Below, piece after piece: positions 35,037-43,930 of a DNA stretch of 64,000 nt (its first letter is position 1; each line of letters starts with the position of its first letter). Location: the NCBI RefSeq assembly GCF_003987145.1, contig NZ_PIPL01000003.1:186001-250000 (forward strand), given 5' to 3'. The DNA comes from Aliidiomarina minuta. Its GTDB lineage: Bacteria > Pseudomonadota > Gammaproteobacteria > Enterobacterales > Alteromonadaceae. A model generated the notes under the pieces. The model had not been told where the DNA came from, did no database searches, and saw only the letters and a list, made by a program, of their open reading frames with translations. The position numbers and the translations under genes were made by a program.

Positions 35037-36356
35037 ATGAAAGACGAGCAGCCGCTCTCAGAGAAGATGTATCAGTACCTGGCTGAGGATGAAGACGCCC
35101 GGGTGTGCAAGGATATTCCGGGTGATGCCTGTGATGAGCAACCGAAAGCTTTCATGCTACATCTATGGTCATTAACACTGACTAAGCTCGGCGATTCGTT
35201 AGTCAGCGCCCGTTTAGTATTGCCCTGGTTATTATCCGCTACCGGGGCGCCGGTTTTTTTCATCAGTATGTTGGTGCCGCTACGTGAGTCGCTTTCGTTG
35301 TTACCTCAACTGTTTATCGCCCAGAAAATGCGCGAAAGACCACTACGTAAATGGTTCTGGGTGGCTGGTAGCCTGGGGCAAGCATTCGCATTGTTAGCTA
35401 TGGTTGTCGGTATTTTCTTGCTGGAGGGCAGTGCTTTTGGCTGGTGGATCGTTGGCTGGCTGGCGCTATTTAGTTTGGCGCGAGGTATTTGTTCTGTCGC
35501 TAGCAAAGATGTTTTAGGTAAGACTATTTCAAAGACCCGGCGCGGTCGTTTGACCGGGCTAGCCGCCAGTACCGCAGGCCTGATGACTCTGGCGACAGCA
35601 TTAGTCATTATTCTTGCGCCGGATGTGGAAGGCAGCAACCTTTTATTCGTGTTGTTATTGGGTGGTGCTGCCCTGTTATGGGTTCTGGCCGCTTTCAGTT
35701 ATGCCATGATCCCGGAAGTTCCAGGTGCTACCAGTGGTGGTGGCAACGCGATTAGTGAAGCGATAAAGTCGCTGCGTTTATTGTGGACAGATAAAACCTT
35801 TGGCCACTTTGTGGCTACCCGGGCTTTGCTCGTTTCTACCGCGTTTTCTATTCCTTACATTGTGGTTCTGATTCAGCGTCAGTCGGAAAATGACGGTGTT
35901 GCAGGGTTGGGCGGATTGTTACTGGCCAGTGGTCTGGCAGGTATGCTTGCCGGGCGCTTTTGGGGCAAATGGTCAGATAAAGCCAGTCATCATGTGATGG
36001 CAGCGGCTGCTTTGATGGGTGTTGTGGTGATGGCTCTGACCCTTGCGGTAGACTCCTTTGCTGCTGACTCCCTGGCCTGGCTGCCGGTCGGTGGTGGCTT
36101 AATATTCCTTGCCGCAGTGGCGCATCACGGAGCTCGGGTGGGACGGAAAACTTATCTGGTGGATATGGCCACTCAGGATAATCGGGCGCAACTGACTGCA
36201 GTGAGTAACACGGTGATAGGAGTGTTACTGTTGCTTGGCATGTTGCTTGGCGCATTGGACTCCTGGCTGGGTACTCACAGCGTTTTATGGTTGTTGATAG
36301 TAGTTGGCCTTGTTGCGGCATTGCGGGCTATGCGTTTACCCAAAGTTACTGAATAG
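35037..36356 (+). CDS. MFS transporter
   Basis: The 439-residue protein has about 12 membrane helices after a 40-residue hydrophilic N-terminus with three acidic clusters (E-D-E-D-A). Conserved MFS loop elements such as D-S-L-V-S-A-R and G-R-F-W-G-K-W-S-D-K are present. It resembles major-facilitator exporters of unknown substrate. GGAG precedes the ATG. The aminotransferase gene begins 14 bases after its stop, so the two may form an operon. Confidence 0.75.
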   Translation: MKDEQPLSEKMYQYLAEDEDARVCKDIPGDACDEQPKAFMLHLWSLTLTKLGDSLVSARLVLPWLLSATGAPVFFISMLVPLRESLSLLPQLFIAQKMRERPLRKWFWVAGSLGQAFALLAMVVGIFLLEGSAFGWWIVGWLALFSLARGICSVASKDVLGKTISKTRRGRLTGLAASTAGLMTLATALVIILAPDVEGSNLLFVLLLGGAALLWVLAAFSYAMIPEVPGATSGGGNAISEAIKSLRLLWTDKTFGHFVATRALLVSTAFSIPYIVVLIQRQSENDGVAGLGGLLLASGLAGMLAGRFWGKWSDKASHHVMAAAALMGVVVMALTLAVDSFAADSLAWLPVGGGLIFLAAVAHHGARVGRKTYLVDMATQDNRAQLTAVSNTVIGVLLLLGMLLGALDSWLGTHSVLWLLIVVGLVAALRAMRLPKVTE

Positions 36357-36369
36357 GCGGTTATTTATT

Positions 36370-37662
36370 ATGAGTGCAGATCAAGGATTATCACCAGCGG
36401 TGCAGATAAACCTGAATGTGCGGGGCATGAAACCCTCGGCCACTGTGGCTATCAATGAGCGCAGTGCGGCATTACAAGCACAAGGGCGGGAAGTTTTTAA
36501 GCTTGGCCTTGGGCAGTCACCTTTTCCGGTGCCAGCTCATGTACAACAGGCGTTGCGTGAGCATGCTGGAGAAAAAGACTATCTTGCGGTCAAAGGCTTG
36601 CCCGCACTGCGCCAAGGTATTTCAGGTTATCTGCAAAGAACGCAGGGACTGGACTATGATGCGGATAATATTCTGATAGGCCCAGGCACCAAAGAATTAA
36701 TGTTTATTATGCAGCTCACCTATTATGGTGACCTTGTTATTCCAAGCCCGAGCTGGGTTTCTTATGCGCCTCAGGCGCGCATTATCGGTCGCAATTTGCA
36801 TTGGTTATCGACTTCTCTGGATACTGGTTTGGGTGTTACTGCGAAGTCACTGCAAGCATTGTGTGAGCAGGATCCCGAATTGCCACGACTGTTAATTATT
36901 AACTACCCTAGTAACCCCACAGGCTTAAGTTACAGTGAAGAGCAGTTACGTGAGATAGCAGAGGTAGCTCGTCGTTATCGGGTATTGGTGCTATCCGATG
37001 AAATTTATGGAGGCGTGAACTTTAATGGTGACCATATCTCCATTGCCCGTTTTTACCCTGAAGGTACCATTATTAGCGACGGTATCAGTAAATGGGCCGG
37101 AGCAGGCGGCTGGCGGCTGGGCGCTTTTGCGTTTCCACCGCAGCTTAAATGGCTGGCAGACGCCATGGCGGTAGTCGCCAGCGAAACTTTCACTTCTACC
37201 AGCGCGCCAATTCAATATGCCGCCATTAATGCTTTTGAAGCGCATCCGGCTATGGATTTATATTTAAAGAATTCGCGTGCGGTATTATCTGCTCTCGCTG
37301 GATACGCCTACGATCAGCTGAGTAGTATCGGCGCTCAGGTAATTAAGCCCCAGGGTGGTTTTTATTTATTCCCTAGCTTTGAGCCTTTGCGGGAGCTGTT
37401 GATGTTACGTGGATTTACCACCAGTCAGGAATTCTGCGAGCGTTTACTGGAAGAGACCGGCGTTGCCTGTTTACCAGGTAGTTGCTTTGGACGTGCCGAC
37501 ACGGAGTTTTCATTACGTCTGGCTTATGTCGATTTTGATGGGGAAGCAGCGCTCCAGGCATTAGCCGAGGGCAGCAAGCTGGATACTGACTTTTTACGTC
37601 GTTATTGCGGTCGAGTGGTAACTGCCATCGACCGCCTTTGTGAGTTTGTCAGTAAAAGCTGA
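36370..37662 (+). CDS. PLP-dependent aminotransferase, class I/II
   Basis: The 430-residue protein starts at 36370 (M-S-A-D-Q); an upstream in-frame start would run into the previous gene. It has N-Y-P-S-N-P-T-G, and the PLP lysine lies in S-D-G-I-S-K-W-A-G-A-G-G-W-R-L-G. This is the fold type I pattern of aspartate-family aminotransferases. The substrate is unknown; the nearest genes do not name it. The stop is directly adjacent to the trhO stop on the other strand. Confidence 0.85.
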   Translation: MSADQGLSPAVQINLNVRGMKPSATVAINERSAALQAQGREVFKLGLGQSPFPVPAHVQQALREHAGEKDYLAVKGLPALRQGISGYLQRTQGLDYDADNILIGPGTKELMFIMQLTYYGDLVIPSPSWVSYAPQARIIGRNLHWLSTSLDTGLGVTAKSLQALCEQDPELPRLLIINYPSNPTGLSYSEEQLREIAEVARRYRVLVLSDEIYGGVNFNGDHISIARFYPEGTIISDGISKWAGAGGWRLGAFAFPPQLKWLADAMAVVASETFTSTSAPIQYAAINAFEAHPAMDLYLKNSRAVLSALAGYAYDQLSSIGAQVIKPQGGFYLFPSFEPLRELLMLRGFTTSQEFCERLLEETGVACLPGSCFGRADTEFSLRLAYVDFDGEAALQALAEGSKLDTDFLRRYCGRVVTAIDRLCEFVSKS

Positions 37663-38586
37663 TTAGTGCTCAGCTAGCTTTCCGTCACGGATATGCTCTT
37701 CGCCGCGGTTTTTAGCCAGTTGGATCTGTTTCTCCCGTTCGGCGTAGCGCGCTTTCTGGCTCGGCGTTGTTTTGTCAAAGCAGTGCGGGCAGCTGATACC
37801 TTTCTGGTACTGCTCTGATGCTTTTTCCTGTTCAGTAATGGGCATGCGGCAGGCGTAGCACTGATCGTAGCTACCCTGCACTAAACCGTGCTTGACGGTA
37901 ACCCGCTGATCAAAAACAAAACACTCACCATTCCAACGGCTTTGTTCTTCTGGCACTTCTTCTAAATACTTCAGGATACCGCCTTTTAGGTGGTAAACAT
38001 CATCAAAGCCGAGCTCTTTCAAATAAGCGGTAGATTTTTCGCAGCGAATGCCACCGGTGCAGAACATAGCAACTTTTTTATGTTTGCCCTTATCCAGATG
38101 TTCTTTGACGTATTCAGGAAATTCACGAAAGCTTTCCGTCTTAGGGTTGATAGCGCCTGCAAAAGTGCCCACAGAGACTTCATAGTCGTTGCGCGTATCC
38201 ACCAGCAGTACATCGGGGTCGCTGATTAAATCATTCCATTCATGGGCTTCTACGTAGTTACCTACGGTGCGTTTAGGGTCTATCCAGTCTACGCCCATGG
38301 TGACGATTTCATCTTTAAGTTTAACCTTAGTGCGGTAAAACGCCTGGCCTTCGCTAGGAGATTCTTTGTGGTCTATATCCACTAGACGAGGATCCTGGCG
38401 CAGGTGCTCCAGCACCGCGTCGACCTGCGATTGGGTACCGCAGATAGTACCGTTGATGCCTTCACGGGCAAGCAAAAGCGTGCCTTTGACTTGATTGGCA
38501 AGCATGGCGTCATACAGGGGTTGGCGGAGTTGTTCAAAGTTATCAAGCTCGACAAACTTGTAGAGCGCAGCGCAGATATATTGCAT
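37663..38586 (-). CDS. trhO: tRNA uridine-34 hydroxylase TrhO (rhodanese family)
   Basis: The 307-residue protein has the YceA/TrhO layout: an N-terminal acylphosphatase-like domain, then a rhodanese domain with the catalytic Cys in M-F-C-T-G-G-I-R-C-E-K-S, and a C-terminal zinc-type region (C-Y-A-C-R ... C-P-H-C). TrhO makes 5-hydroxyuridine at tRNA position 34 using O2, independent of the prephenate pathway. AGGTGA precedes the ATG. Confidence 0.92.
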   Translation of the reverse strand: MQYICAALYKFVELDNFEQLRQPLYDAMLANQVKGTLLLAREGINGTICGTQSQVDAVLEHLRQDPRLVDIDHKESPSEGQAFYRTKVKLKDEIVTMGVDWIDPKRTVGNYVEAHEWNDLISDPDVLLVDTRNDYEVSVGTFAGAINPKTESFREFPEYVKEHLDKGKHKKVAMFCTGGIRCEKSTAYLKELGFDDVYHLKGGILKYLEEVPEEQSRWNGECFVFDQRVTVKHGLVQGSYDQCYACRMPITEQEKASEQYQKGISCPHCFDKTTPSQKARYAEREKQIQLAKNRGEEHIRDGKLAEH

Positions 38587-38653
38587 GGTAAATCACCTTT
38601 TCGCAGCCTGGAACGTAAAACCAGAGCCAAAATTTATCAGGTGCGCAGTATAC

Positions 38654-38686
38654 AAAAAGGAAGAGGCGGCCGCCACTTTGGCAGCC
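38654..38686 (-). terminator. Intrinsic terminator of dps
   Basis: On the minus strand GGCTGCC pairs with GGCGGCC (38680-38686 with 38668-38674; one G-U pair) around a 5-base loop, and a TTTTT tract lies at 38654-38658. It lies just after the dps stop. Confidence 0.6.
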
Positions 38687-38696
38687 GTCATTAGCG

Positions 38697-39170
38697 TTAT
38701 TTCAGGTAAGAAGTTAACATCCAGGCAGTTTTTTCCTGTTCCGTGATGTAATCGCCCATCAGGGAAGCCGTGCCTTCGTCTTCGATTTCAGCGGCGGCAG
38801 AAAGTATTTCACGCTGTAAACGGATAACGCTCTGGTAACTATTCAGTATGCTTTCTACACATTCACGGCCGTCATGAATGTTAGCAGCTTCTTCCACACT
38901 GCTGTTATCCAGATAGTTTGAATAGGTGTGTTGCGGCTGTTGGCCCAGGGTTAATATCCGTTCAGCTATTTCATCAATTTTGAGCAGCAGGTCATTGTAA
39001 GTTTCTTCAAATTTCACATGTAGCTCAAAGAAGCGCTCACCACGAATATTCCAGTGAAAGCCTCGAACGTTCATGTAAAAAATCTGGTAGCTGGCTAATA
39101 ATTTATTCAGTTTCTTACCAAGTTTTTCAGCGCCTTGCTGATCTAAACCAATCACGTTTAATTGTTGCAT
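38697..39170 (-). CDS. dps: Dps-family DNA-protection ferritin
   Basis: The 157-residue protein has the Dps ferroxidase pattern: N-x-R-G-F-H-W-N-I-R-G and F-x-E-L-H-V-K-F-E-E. Dps forms a 12-mer that oxidises and stores iron with H2O2 and guards DNA in stationary phase. The N-terminal Lys-rich tail of E. coli Dps is absent, so DNA binding may be weak. It is divergent from a lipoprotein gene. Confidence 0.9.
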   Translation of the reverse strand: MQQLNVIGLDQQGAEKLGKKLNKLLASYQIFYMNVRGFHWNIRGERFFELHVKFEETYNDLLLKIDEIAERILTLGQQPQHTYSNYLDNSSVEEAANIHDGRECVESILNSYQSVIRLQREILSAAAEIEDEGTASLMGDYITEQEKTAWMLTSYLK

Positions 39171-39202
39171 GAGTCGATCCTTTTTTGAAACGTATTGAAG
39201 CT

Positions 39203-39208
39203 AGTATA
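39203..39208 (-). promoter_or_regulatory. Candidate -10 box of dps
   Basis: TATACT on the minus strand, 32 bases before the dps ATG; the -35 region is poor, which is usual for sigma-S or activator-dependent promoters. Confidence 0.35.
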
Positions 39209-39238
39209 GCCCTTAATGACAGTTGGTGCAGATGATTT

Positions 39239-39264
39239 AAAGCGATAGAAAACATCGCTTTTTT
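39239..39264 (+). terminator. Terminator-like hairpin in a divergent intergenic region
   Basis: AAAGCGAT (39239-39246) pairs with ATCGCTTT (39254-39261) around a 7-base loop and a TTTTTT run ends the hairpin on the + strand. No gene on the + strand ends upstream, so it either closes a short unannotated RNA, or marks a boundary between dps and the lipoprotein gene. Confidence 0.6.
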
Positions 39265-39291
39265 GCATTAGCTCAAAGCAAAAGCTATTGT
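39263..39291 (+). promoter_or_regulatory. Candidate promoter of the lipoprotein gene
   Basis: TTGCAT (39263-39268), 17 bases, then TATTGT (39286-39291), 34 bases before the ATG at 39325. Confidence 0.35.
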
Positions 39292-39324
39292 TTTTGTATG
39301 ATGTGTCATTTAAGGAAGAAAGCA

Positions 39325-39942
39325 ATGCGTATGAGTAGTCCGTCTTTGATTGTGGCATCGGTCTCAATTTTGACGTTAAGTGCCTGTACAGAACGACAGC
39401 GGGAGATAGATATTCCTCCGCAGCAGCAGTTTTTCGCTGCGCTGCATGACTTGTGCGGCAATGCTTATCGCGGTGAGCGCGTGGTTGAACGCGAGGACAA
39501 TGATCTGCTTGAAGGTAACGAAGAGCTTATTGTGCATTTTGTGGAGTGCAGTGAAGATCAGATCTTTGCGCCTTTTCATATAGAGCAGCCTGAAGAGGAC
39601 AGCTGGGACCGCTCACGTACCTGGATCTACACTATGCATGAAGACTCCCTGGAGTTGCGTCATGACCATCGGCTGGAGGATGGTTCTGAAGATGAAGGCA
39701 ACACCATGTACGGTGGTTATACCGAAGACGAAGGCTATTTTAATCGCCAGTATTTTATATATACAGAGCGCACTGGGCCCAACGACGAAGTGCTGGGCTG
39801 GCGTATAGAGATAGAGCCAGGAGTCCGTTACAGCTACGGTACTATGTCAGACGGCGAATGGACATGGCGCGTGGATTTTTATTTAGATGAGACAGTAGAA
39901 GCGCCACCAGCTGCCTGGGGACATGAAGGCGGCTACCTCTAA
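39325..39942 (+). CDS. Acidic lipoprotein of unknown function
   Basis: I do not recognise this 205-residue protein. It has a lipoprotein signal ending L-T-L-S-A-C. The mature part is very acidic and rich in Glu, Asp, Tyr and Trp, with a run of short W-x(n)-Y/W segments suggestive of a beta-rich fold. The ATG at 39325 was chosen because AAGGAAGAAAGC precedes it; an earlier start at 39298 is possible. It lies between dps and cfa, convergent with cfa. No operon partner is apparent. Confidence 0.65.
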   Translation: MRMSSPSLIVASVSILTLSACTERQREIDIPPQQQFFAALHDLCGNAYRGERVVEREDNDLLEGNEELIVHFVECSEDQIFAPFHIEQPEEDSWDRSRTWIYTMHEDSLELRHDHRLEDGSEDEGNTMYGGYTEDEGYFNRQYFIYTERTGPNDEVLGWRIEIEPGVRYSYGTMSDGEWTWRVDFYLDETVEAPPAAWGHEGGYL

Positions 39943-39948
39943 TGTGAT

Positions 39949-41067
39949 TTATATAGAAGGGCGCTGGTAGTGGCCTGGTACCCCTTGTTTAGACAAGACC
40001 CACTGCCAGAGCTGAATGTCGCGGGCGCGGAAAGCACCCGCGCAGGACAACAGGTAATACCGCCACATACGGCGAAAGCGTTCGTCGTATTTTTCATTCT
40101 TCTGCAACTCAGGCCAGTGCTGCTCAAAGTTCTGTTGCCATGCCATTAACGTTTTGTCGTAACTGGCGCCAAAATTATGCAGGTCCTCTACAACAAACAA
40201 ATTTTCCGCGGCTTTACCTACCTGGCCGATGGAAGGTAATTCGCCATTTGGGAAGATATATTTTTCAATCCAGGGGTCGGGCATAGTACCGCCAACATTG
40301 CGCCCGATAGTATGCAACAGAAAGAGTCCGTCTTCTTTCAGGCAGCGATTTACTACCTCCATGTACGTGCGGTGATTTTTGGGGCCTACATGTTCAAACA
40401 TACCCAGACTGACGATGGCATCGAACTCTTCGTTCAGTTCGCGATAGTCCTGCAAACGAAATTCGACGGGCAACCCTTCACACAATTCCTGCCCCATCGC
40501 TACCTGCTCTTTAGAGATAGTGACGCCAACGCACTCGACGCCGTAGTTTTCTGCCGCATATTTCATAAAGCTTCCCCAGCCGCAGCCGACATCAAGAATG
40601 CGCATGCCCGGTTTAAGGCCAAGTTTGCGGCAGGTTAATTCCAGCTTGTGTTCCTGCGCAGTGTCCAGGTCACTTGCCTGGGCCCAGTAGGCACAAGTAT
40701 AAACCATACGTTTGTCGAGCATTGACTGGTATAAATCGTTGCCGATGTCGTAATGTTTCTGGCCTACTTCCCAGGATCGCCTTTTACTCTGGCGATTGAA
40801 CCAGCGGTTCTTGATAACATGAAAAAAGAGGCGGGAAGGGCTAATTTGTTTGGCTACTTTGGCGCGCAGGAGCTTTTCGAAAAACACATCCAGCTGCTCA
40901 GCGTCCCAGTGGCCATCCATATAAGCTTCGCCTAATCCCAAATTACCGTAGGCCAGCGCCCGATTAATGGTGGTGTCGTTGTGCAGCTGAAGATCCCAGG
41001 GTCTGTCACCATTGATTTTAATATCGGCTTTGTTTAAAAGCTCTTCAGCAAAGTCTCGGGCTGACAT
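39949..41067 (-). CDS. cfa: Cyclopropane-fatty-acyl-phospholipid synthase
   Basis: The 372-residue protein has the SAM motif I-L-D-V-G-C-G-W-G-S and the family segments Y-D-I-G-N-D-L-Y, V-G-V-T-I-S-K-E-Q and F-E-H-V-G. It converts cis-unsaturated acyl chains of membrane phospholipids into cyclopropane rings in stationary phase. The ATG is preceded by AGAAGGAGAACGC. It is monocistronic and divergent from udk. Confidence 0.95.
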   Translation of the reverse strand: MSARDFAEELLNKADIKINGDRPWDLQLHNDTTINRALAYGNLGLGEAYMDGHWDAEQLDVFFEKLLRAKVAKQISPSRLFFHVIKNRWFNRQSKRRSWEVGQKHYDIGNDLYQSMLDKRMVYTCAYWAQASDLDTAQEHKLELTCRKLGLKPGMRILDVGCGWGSFMKYAAENYGVECVGVTISKEQVAMGQELCEGLPVEFRLQDYRELNEEFDAIVSLGMFEHVGPKNHRTYMEVVNRCLKEDGLFLLHTIGRNVGGTMPDPWIEKYIFPNGELPSIGQVGKAAENLFVVEDLHNFGASYDKTLMAWQQNFEQHWPELQKNEKYDERFRRMWRYYLLSCAGAFRARDIQLWQWVLSKQGVPGHYQRPSI

Positions 41068-41202
41068 GCGTTCTCCTTCTTAGTCGAGAGATAAGGGTCA
41101 AGTCAGGCTCCAGTATAGCGCTCAAATACTGAGTAATCACCCTACAGACCAACGAGTTAAATTTGTCCGTCAGGATTTTTATACATTCTTGTATTTATAT
41201 CT

Positions 41203-41250
41203 GCTGCTGAATTGGTGATAATGCGCGCTTAATGCGTCCTTATCAGCAGC
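41203..41250. repeat. Inverted repeat in the udk leader
   Basis: GCTGCTGA (41203-41210) is the exact complement of TCAGCAGC (41243-41250), 32 bases apart, just upstream of udk. It could be an RNA stem in the udk leader or a protein site. Confidence 0.3.
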
Positions 41251-41266
41251 GATATGAAGGTTTCTT

Positions 41267-41899
41267 GTGGGTAAAACAACTATTATTGCCATTGCCGGAG
41301 CGTCAGCTTCTGGTAAGAGTCTTTTTGCATCAACGGTCTATCAGGAATTAGTGGCAGAGCTGGGCGGGGAACGCATTTCAGTATTGCAGGAAGATGCCTA
41401 TTATCGTGACCAAAGTCACCTTTCCTTTGAGCAGCGCCAGTTAACCAATTATGACCATCCTGCCGCTTTCGAACATGGCCTGTTAAGTGAACATCTGCAG
41501 TTGTTACGTAGTGGCCAGTCAGTTGAAATGCCTCAATATTCTTATCAGGAACACACTCGCCTGGAAAAAAGTATCACGGTCTCACCGGCCCGGGTTATTC
41601 TGGTTGAGGGTATATTATTGCTCAGTGATGAAAGCTTGCGTGAGCAATTTGATATCTCGGTTTTTATGGACACGCCTTTAGACACTTGCCTGCTGCGCCG
41701 CATCAATCGCGATATGGAGCTGCGCGGTCGTAGCCTGGCCTCCATTACTGAACAATATGAAAATTACGTTCGGCCCGCTTTTTTTGACTTTATCTTCCCA
41801 TCCAAGCAACATGCTGACCTGGTAGTAACCCGTGGTGGGCAGAACGAAATAGCGATTGATATTATAAAAGCAAAAATCCGTCAGCTGCTGGCTGAATAA
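41267..41899 (+). CDS. udk: Uridine kinase
   Basis: The 210-residue protein has the P-loop G-A-S-A-S-G-K-S and the uridine-kinase segments D-A-Y-Y-R-D and N-Y-D-H-P. The start codon is GTG (41267). It phosphorylates uridine and cytidine in pyrimidine salvage. It is followed 42 bases later by a (broken) nupC, so uptake and kinase would have been co-transcribed. Confidence 0.94.
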   Translation: MGKTTIIAIAGASASGKSLFASTVYQELVAELGGERISVLQEDAYYRDQSHLSFEQRQLTNYDHPAAFEHGLLSEHLQLLRSGQSVEMPQYSYQEHTRLEKSITVSPARVILVEGILLLSDESLREQFDISVFMDTPLDTCLLRRINRDMELRGRSLASITEQYENYVRPAFFDFIFPSKQHADLVVTRGGQNEIAIDIIKAKIRQLLAE

Positions 41900-41941
41900 T
41901 TACCACCTCCCTTACAAACGACCCAAGAACAAGGACTTTGC

Positions 41942-43149
41942 ATGATAGGCCTGATTGGTATCGCTGTTTTACTGCTTATTGCTTACCTTTTTTCCGCCGC
42001 ACGGGGCAGTATTCGCTGGCGCACAGTGAGCGGGGCCTTTGCATTACAGGCGGGTTTAGGTGCTTTTGTTCTCTACGTGCCGTTTGGCCAGGATTTGCTA
42101 GGCGGTTTTGCCTTAGGTGTAGCTAATGTCATTGGCTACGCCAATGAAGGTATGGAGTTTTTGTTTGGCGATTTAGGCGCTTATTCTCAAGGCTTTATTT
42201 TCGCCATTCATGTACTTGGTGTTATCGTTTTTTCTCGGCACTTATTTCAGTGCTCTATCATATTGGTGTCATGAGCTGGGTCATTCGCCTTATTGGTGGC
42301 CTTTTGCAACGTTTCTTGGGCACAAGTCGTCCTGAGTCTATGTCAGCGGCAGCTAATATCTTTGTCGGGCAGACCGAAGCTCCTTTGGTGGTGCGGCCCT
42401 TTATTCCTAATATGACCCGTTCTGAACTTTTTGCTGTTATGGTCGGCGGTTTAGGCTCAGTAGCCGGTTCGGTACTGGCGGGATATGCCGGGCTGGGTAT
42501 TGAATTAAAATATCTGATCGCGGCCTGTTTTATGGCGGCGCCGGGTAGCCTGTTAATGGCTAAGATTATTATGCCTGAAACTGAACAACCCAGAGATGAG
42601 CTTGCTGAAACACCGGTAGAAGAACGTCGTACCAATATTATAGATGCGGCTGCTTCGGGTGCCTCCAGTGGCTTACAGCTAGCCCTGAATGTAGGCGCCA
42701 TGCTGCTCGCCTTTGTCGCTCTGATAGCGCTGTTAAATGGCATACTTGGTTGGGTTGGCAGCTGGTTCGGTTACGCCGAGCTCACTATGCAGCAGATATT
42801 TGGTTTTATTTTCCAGCCCCTGGCATTCATTCTTGGTGTGAGCTGGGATGAAGCAAGGGTGGCAGGTAGCTTTATTGGCCAGAAACTGGTGATAAACGAG
42901 TTTGTGGCTTACCTGGATTTTGCTAACTATAAAGACCAGTTAAGCGAGCACAGTCAGGTTATTATCACCTTCATGTTGTGTGGTTTCGCAAATTTCTCAT
43001 CTATTGCTATTCTGTTAGGTGGTTTGGGTGGGATGGCACCAAGTCGTCGTAAAGACATCGCAGAGCTAGGTATGCGCGCCTTGTTGGCAGCTACACTGGC
43101 TAACTTAATGAGTGCTGCCATTGCAGGCATATTTTTTACACTCGCATAA
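41942..43149 (+). pseudogene. nupC: NupC-type nucleoside/H+ symporter, frameshifted
   Basis: The N-terminal part (41942-42274) and the C-terminal part (42250-43149) are two frames of one NupC-like protein. Together they give about 402 residues, the usual size. The N-terminal frame goes wrong after G-V-I-V-F; the other frame resumes with S-V-L-Y-H-I-G-V-M. The run of six T at 42228-42233 needs one more T to keep the frame (F-F-S-A-L-I-S-V). The remaining protein shows the conserved E-S-M-S-A-A-A-N-I-F-V-G-Q-T-E-A-P core. It is either a real knock-out, a phase-variable tract, or a sequencing error. Confidence 0.9.
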
Positions 43150-43255
43150 TGATCGCTTTTCTACATAAGTAGATACAATATTAAGAGAACATACAGAACG
43201 TAAAAGTGGTTAGAATAGTCCAACTACACCGATATCTCTATTTTAGGAGTGAATT

Positions 43256-43930
43256 ATGAGATCTTTAATGGCAGGGTTGATGCTTCTTGTGCTTGCTATG
43301 GTGCCTGCAAGTGCAAACGAGCGCATTGTTGATAATGAGAACCCCTACCGATTGCTGCAGGAAGTGGCGGAACGTATGATTGAGCGGATCGGAAATGACC
43401 GAAGCCGAATCGAAGAAGAACCCAACTACCTGCGCACCATCATGGAAGAAGAATTACTGCCTTATACTGACTACCGTTTTGCTGCGGCTCAGGTGATGGG
43501 GCGTAACTGGCAACGCTTGGATAATGATCAGCGTCGCGAGTATGTAGATGCTTTTCGTGATTATCTGGTAACTACCTATGCCCGTGTTTTCACTCAGTAC
43601 GATGAAGATAAACACGTATTAGAATTTGGCCGTGAAAGCGATTATGAGAACGAACGTACGGTAATCGTTCGTGCCCGGCTGATTCAGGAAGGTGGGCCTC
43701 CCGTTCGTTTGAACTTCAATCTACGCCGTCAAAGCCCCGATGCTCCCTGGATGGCATTTGATCTGGAAGCTGAGAATATAAGCATGCTTAGTGCTCAGCG
43801 CTCTGAAATGCAGGCGGTACTACGTCAGCATGGTTTTGATGGTGCTATGGAGCTGTTGCGCGAACGGGCAGGTGCCGAGATTCGCCTGGACGAAGAACTC
43901 GATATGGAAGATTTTACGTCGCAGGATTAG
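43256..43930 (+). CDS. MlaC-like phospholipid-binding periplasmic protein
   Basis: The 224-residue protein has a signal peptide ending A-S-A-N and matches the MlaC/Ttg2D family (P-Y-x-L-L-Q-E, Y-T-D-Y-R-F-A-A, V-x-G-R-x-W, F-R-D-Y-L-V-T-T-Y-A). MlaC ferries phospholipids between the membranes for the MlaFEDB ABC system. Here none of the other mla genes is near, so it is a lone copy. TAGGAGTG precedes the ATG. Its stop overlaps that of the next gene on the other strand. Confidence 0.85.
   Translation: MRSLMAGLMLLVLAMVPASANERIVDNENPYRLLQEVAERMIERIGNDRSRIEEEPNYLRTIMEEELLPYTDYRFAAAQVMGRNWQRLDNDQRREYVDAFRDYLVTTYARVFTQYDEDKHVLEFGRESDYENERTVIVRARLIQEGGPPVRLNFNLRRQSPDAPWMAFDLEAENISMLSAQRSEMQAVLRQHGFDGAMELLRERAGAEIRLDEELDMEDFTSQD

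Noticed and set aside
42250..43149. The second half of nupC as an independent transporter gene
   Set aside because: It begins in the middle of the NupC fold, and the missing part lies directly upstream in another frame.
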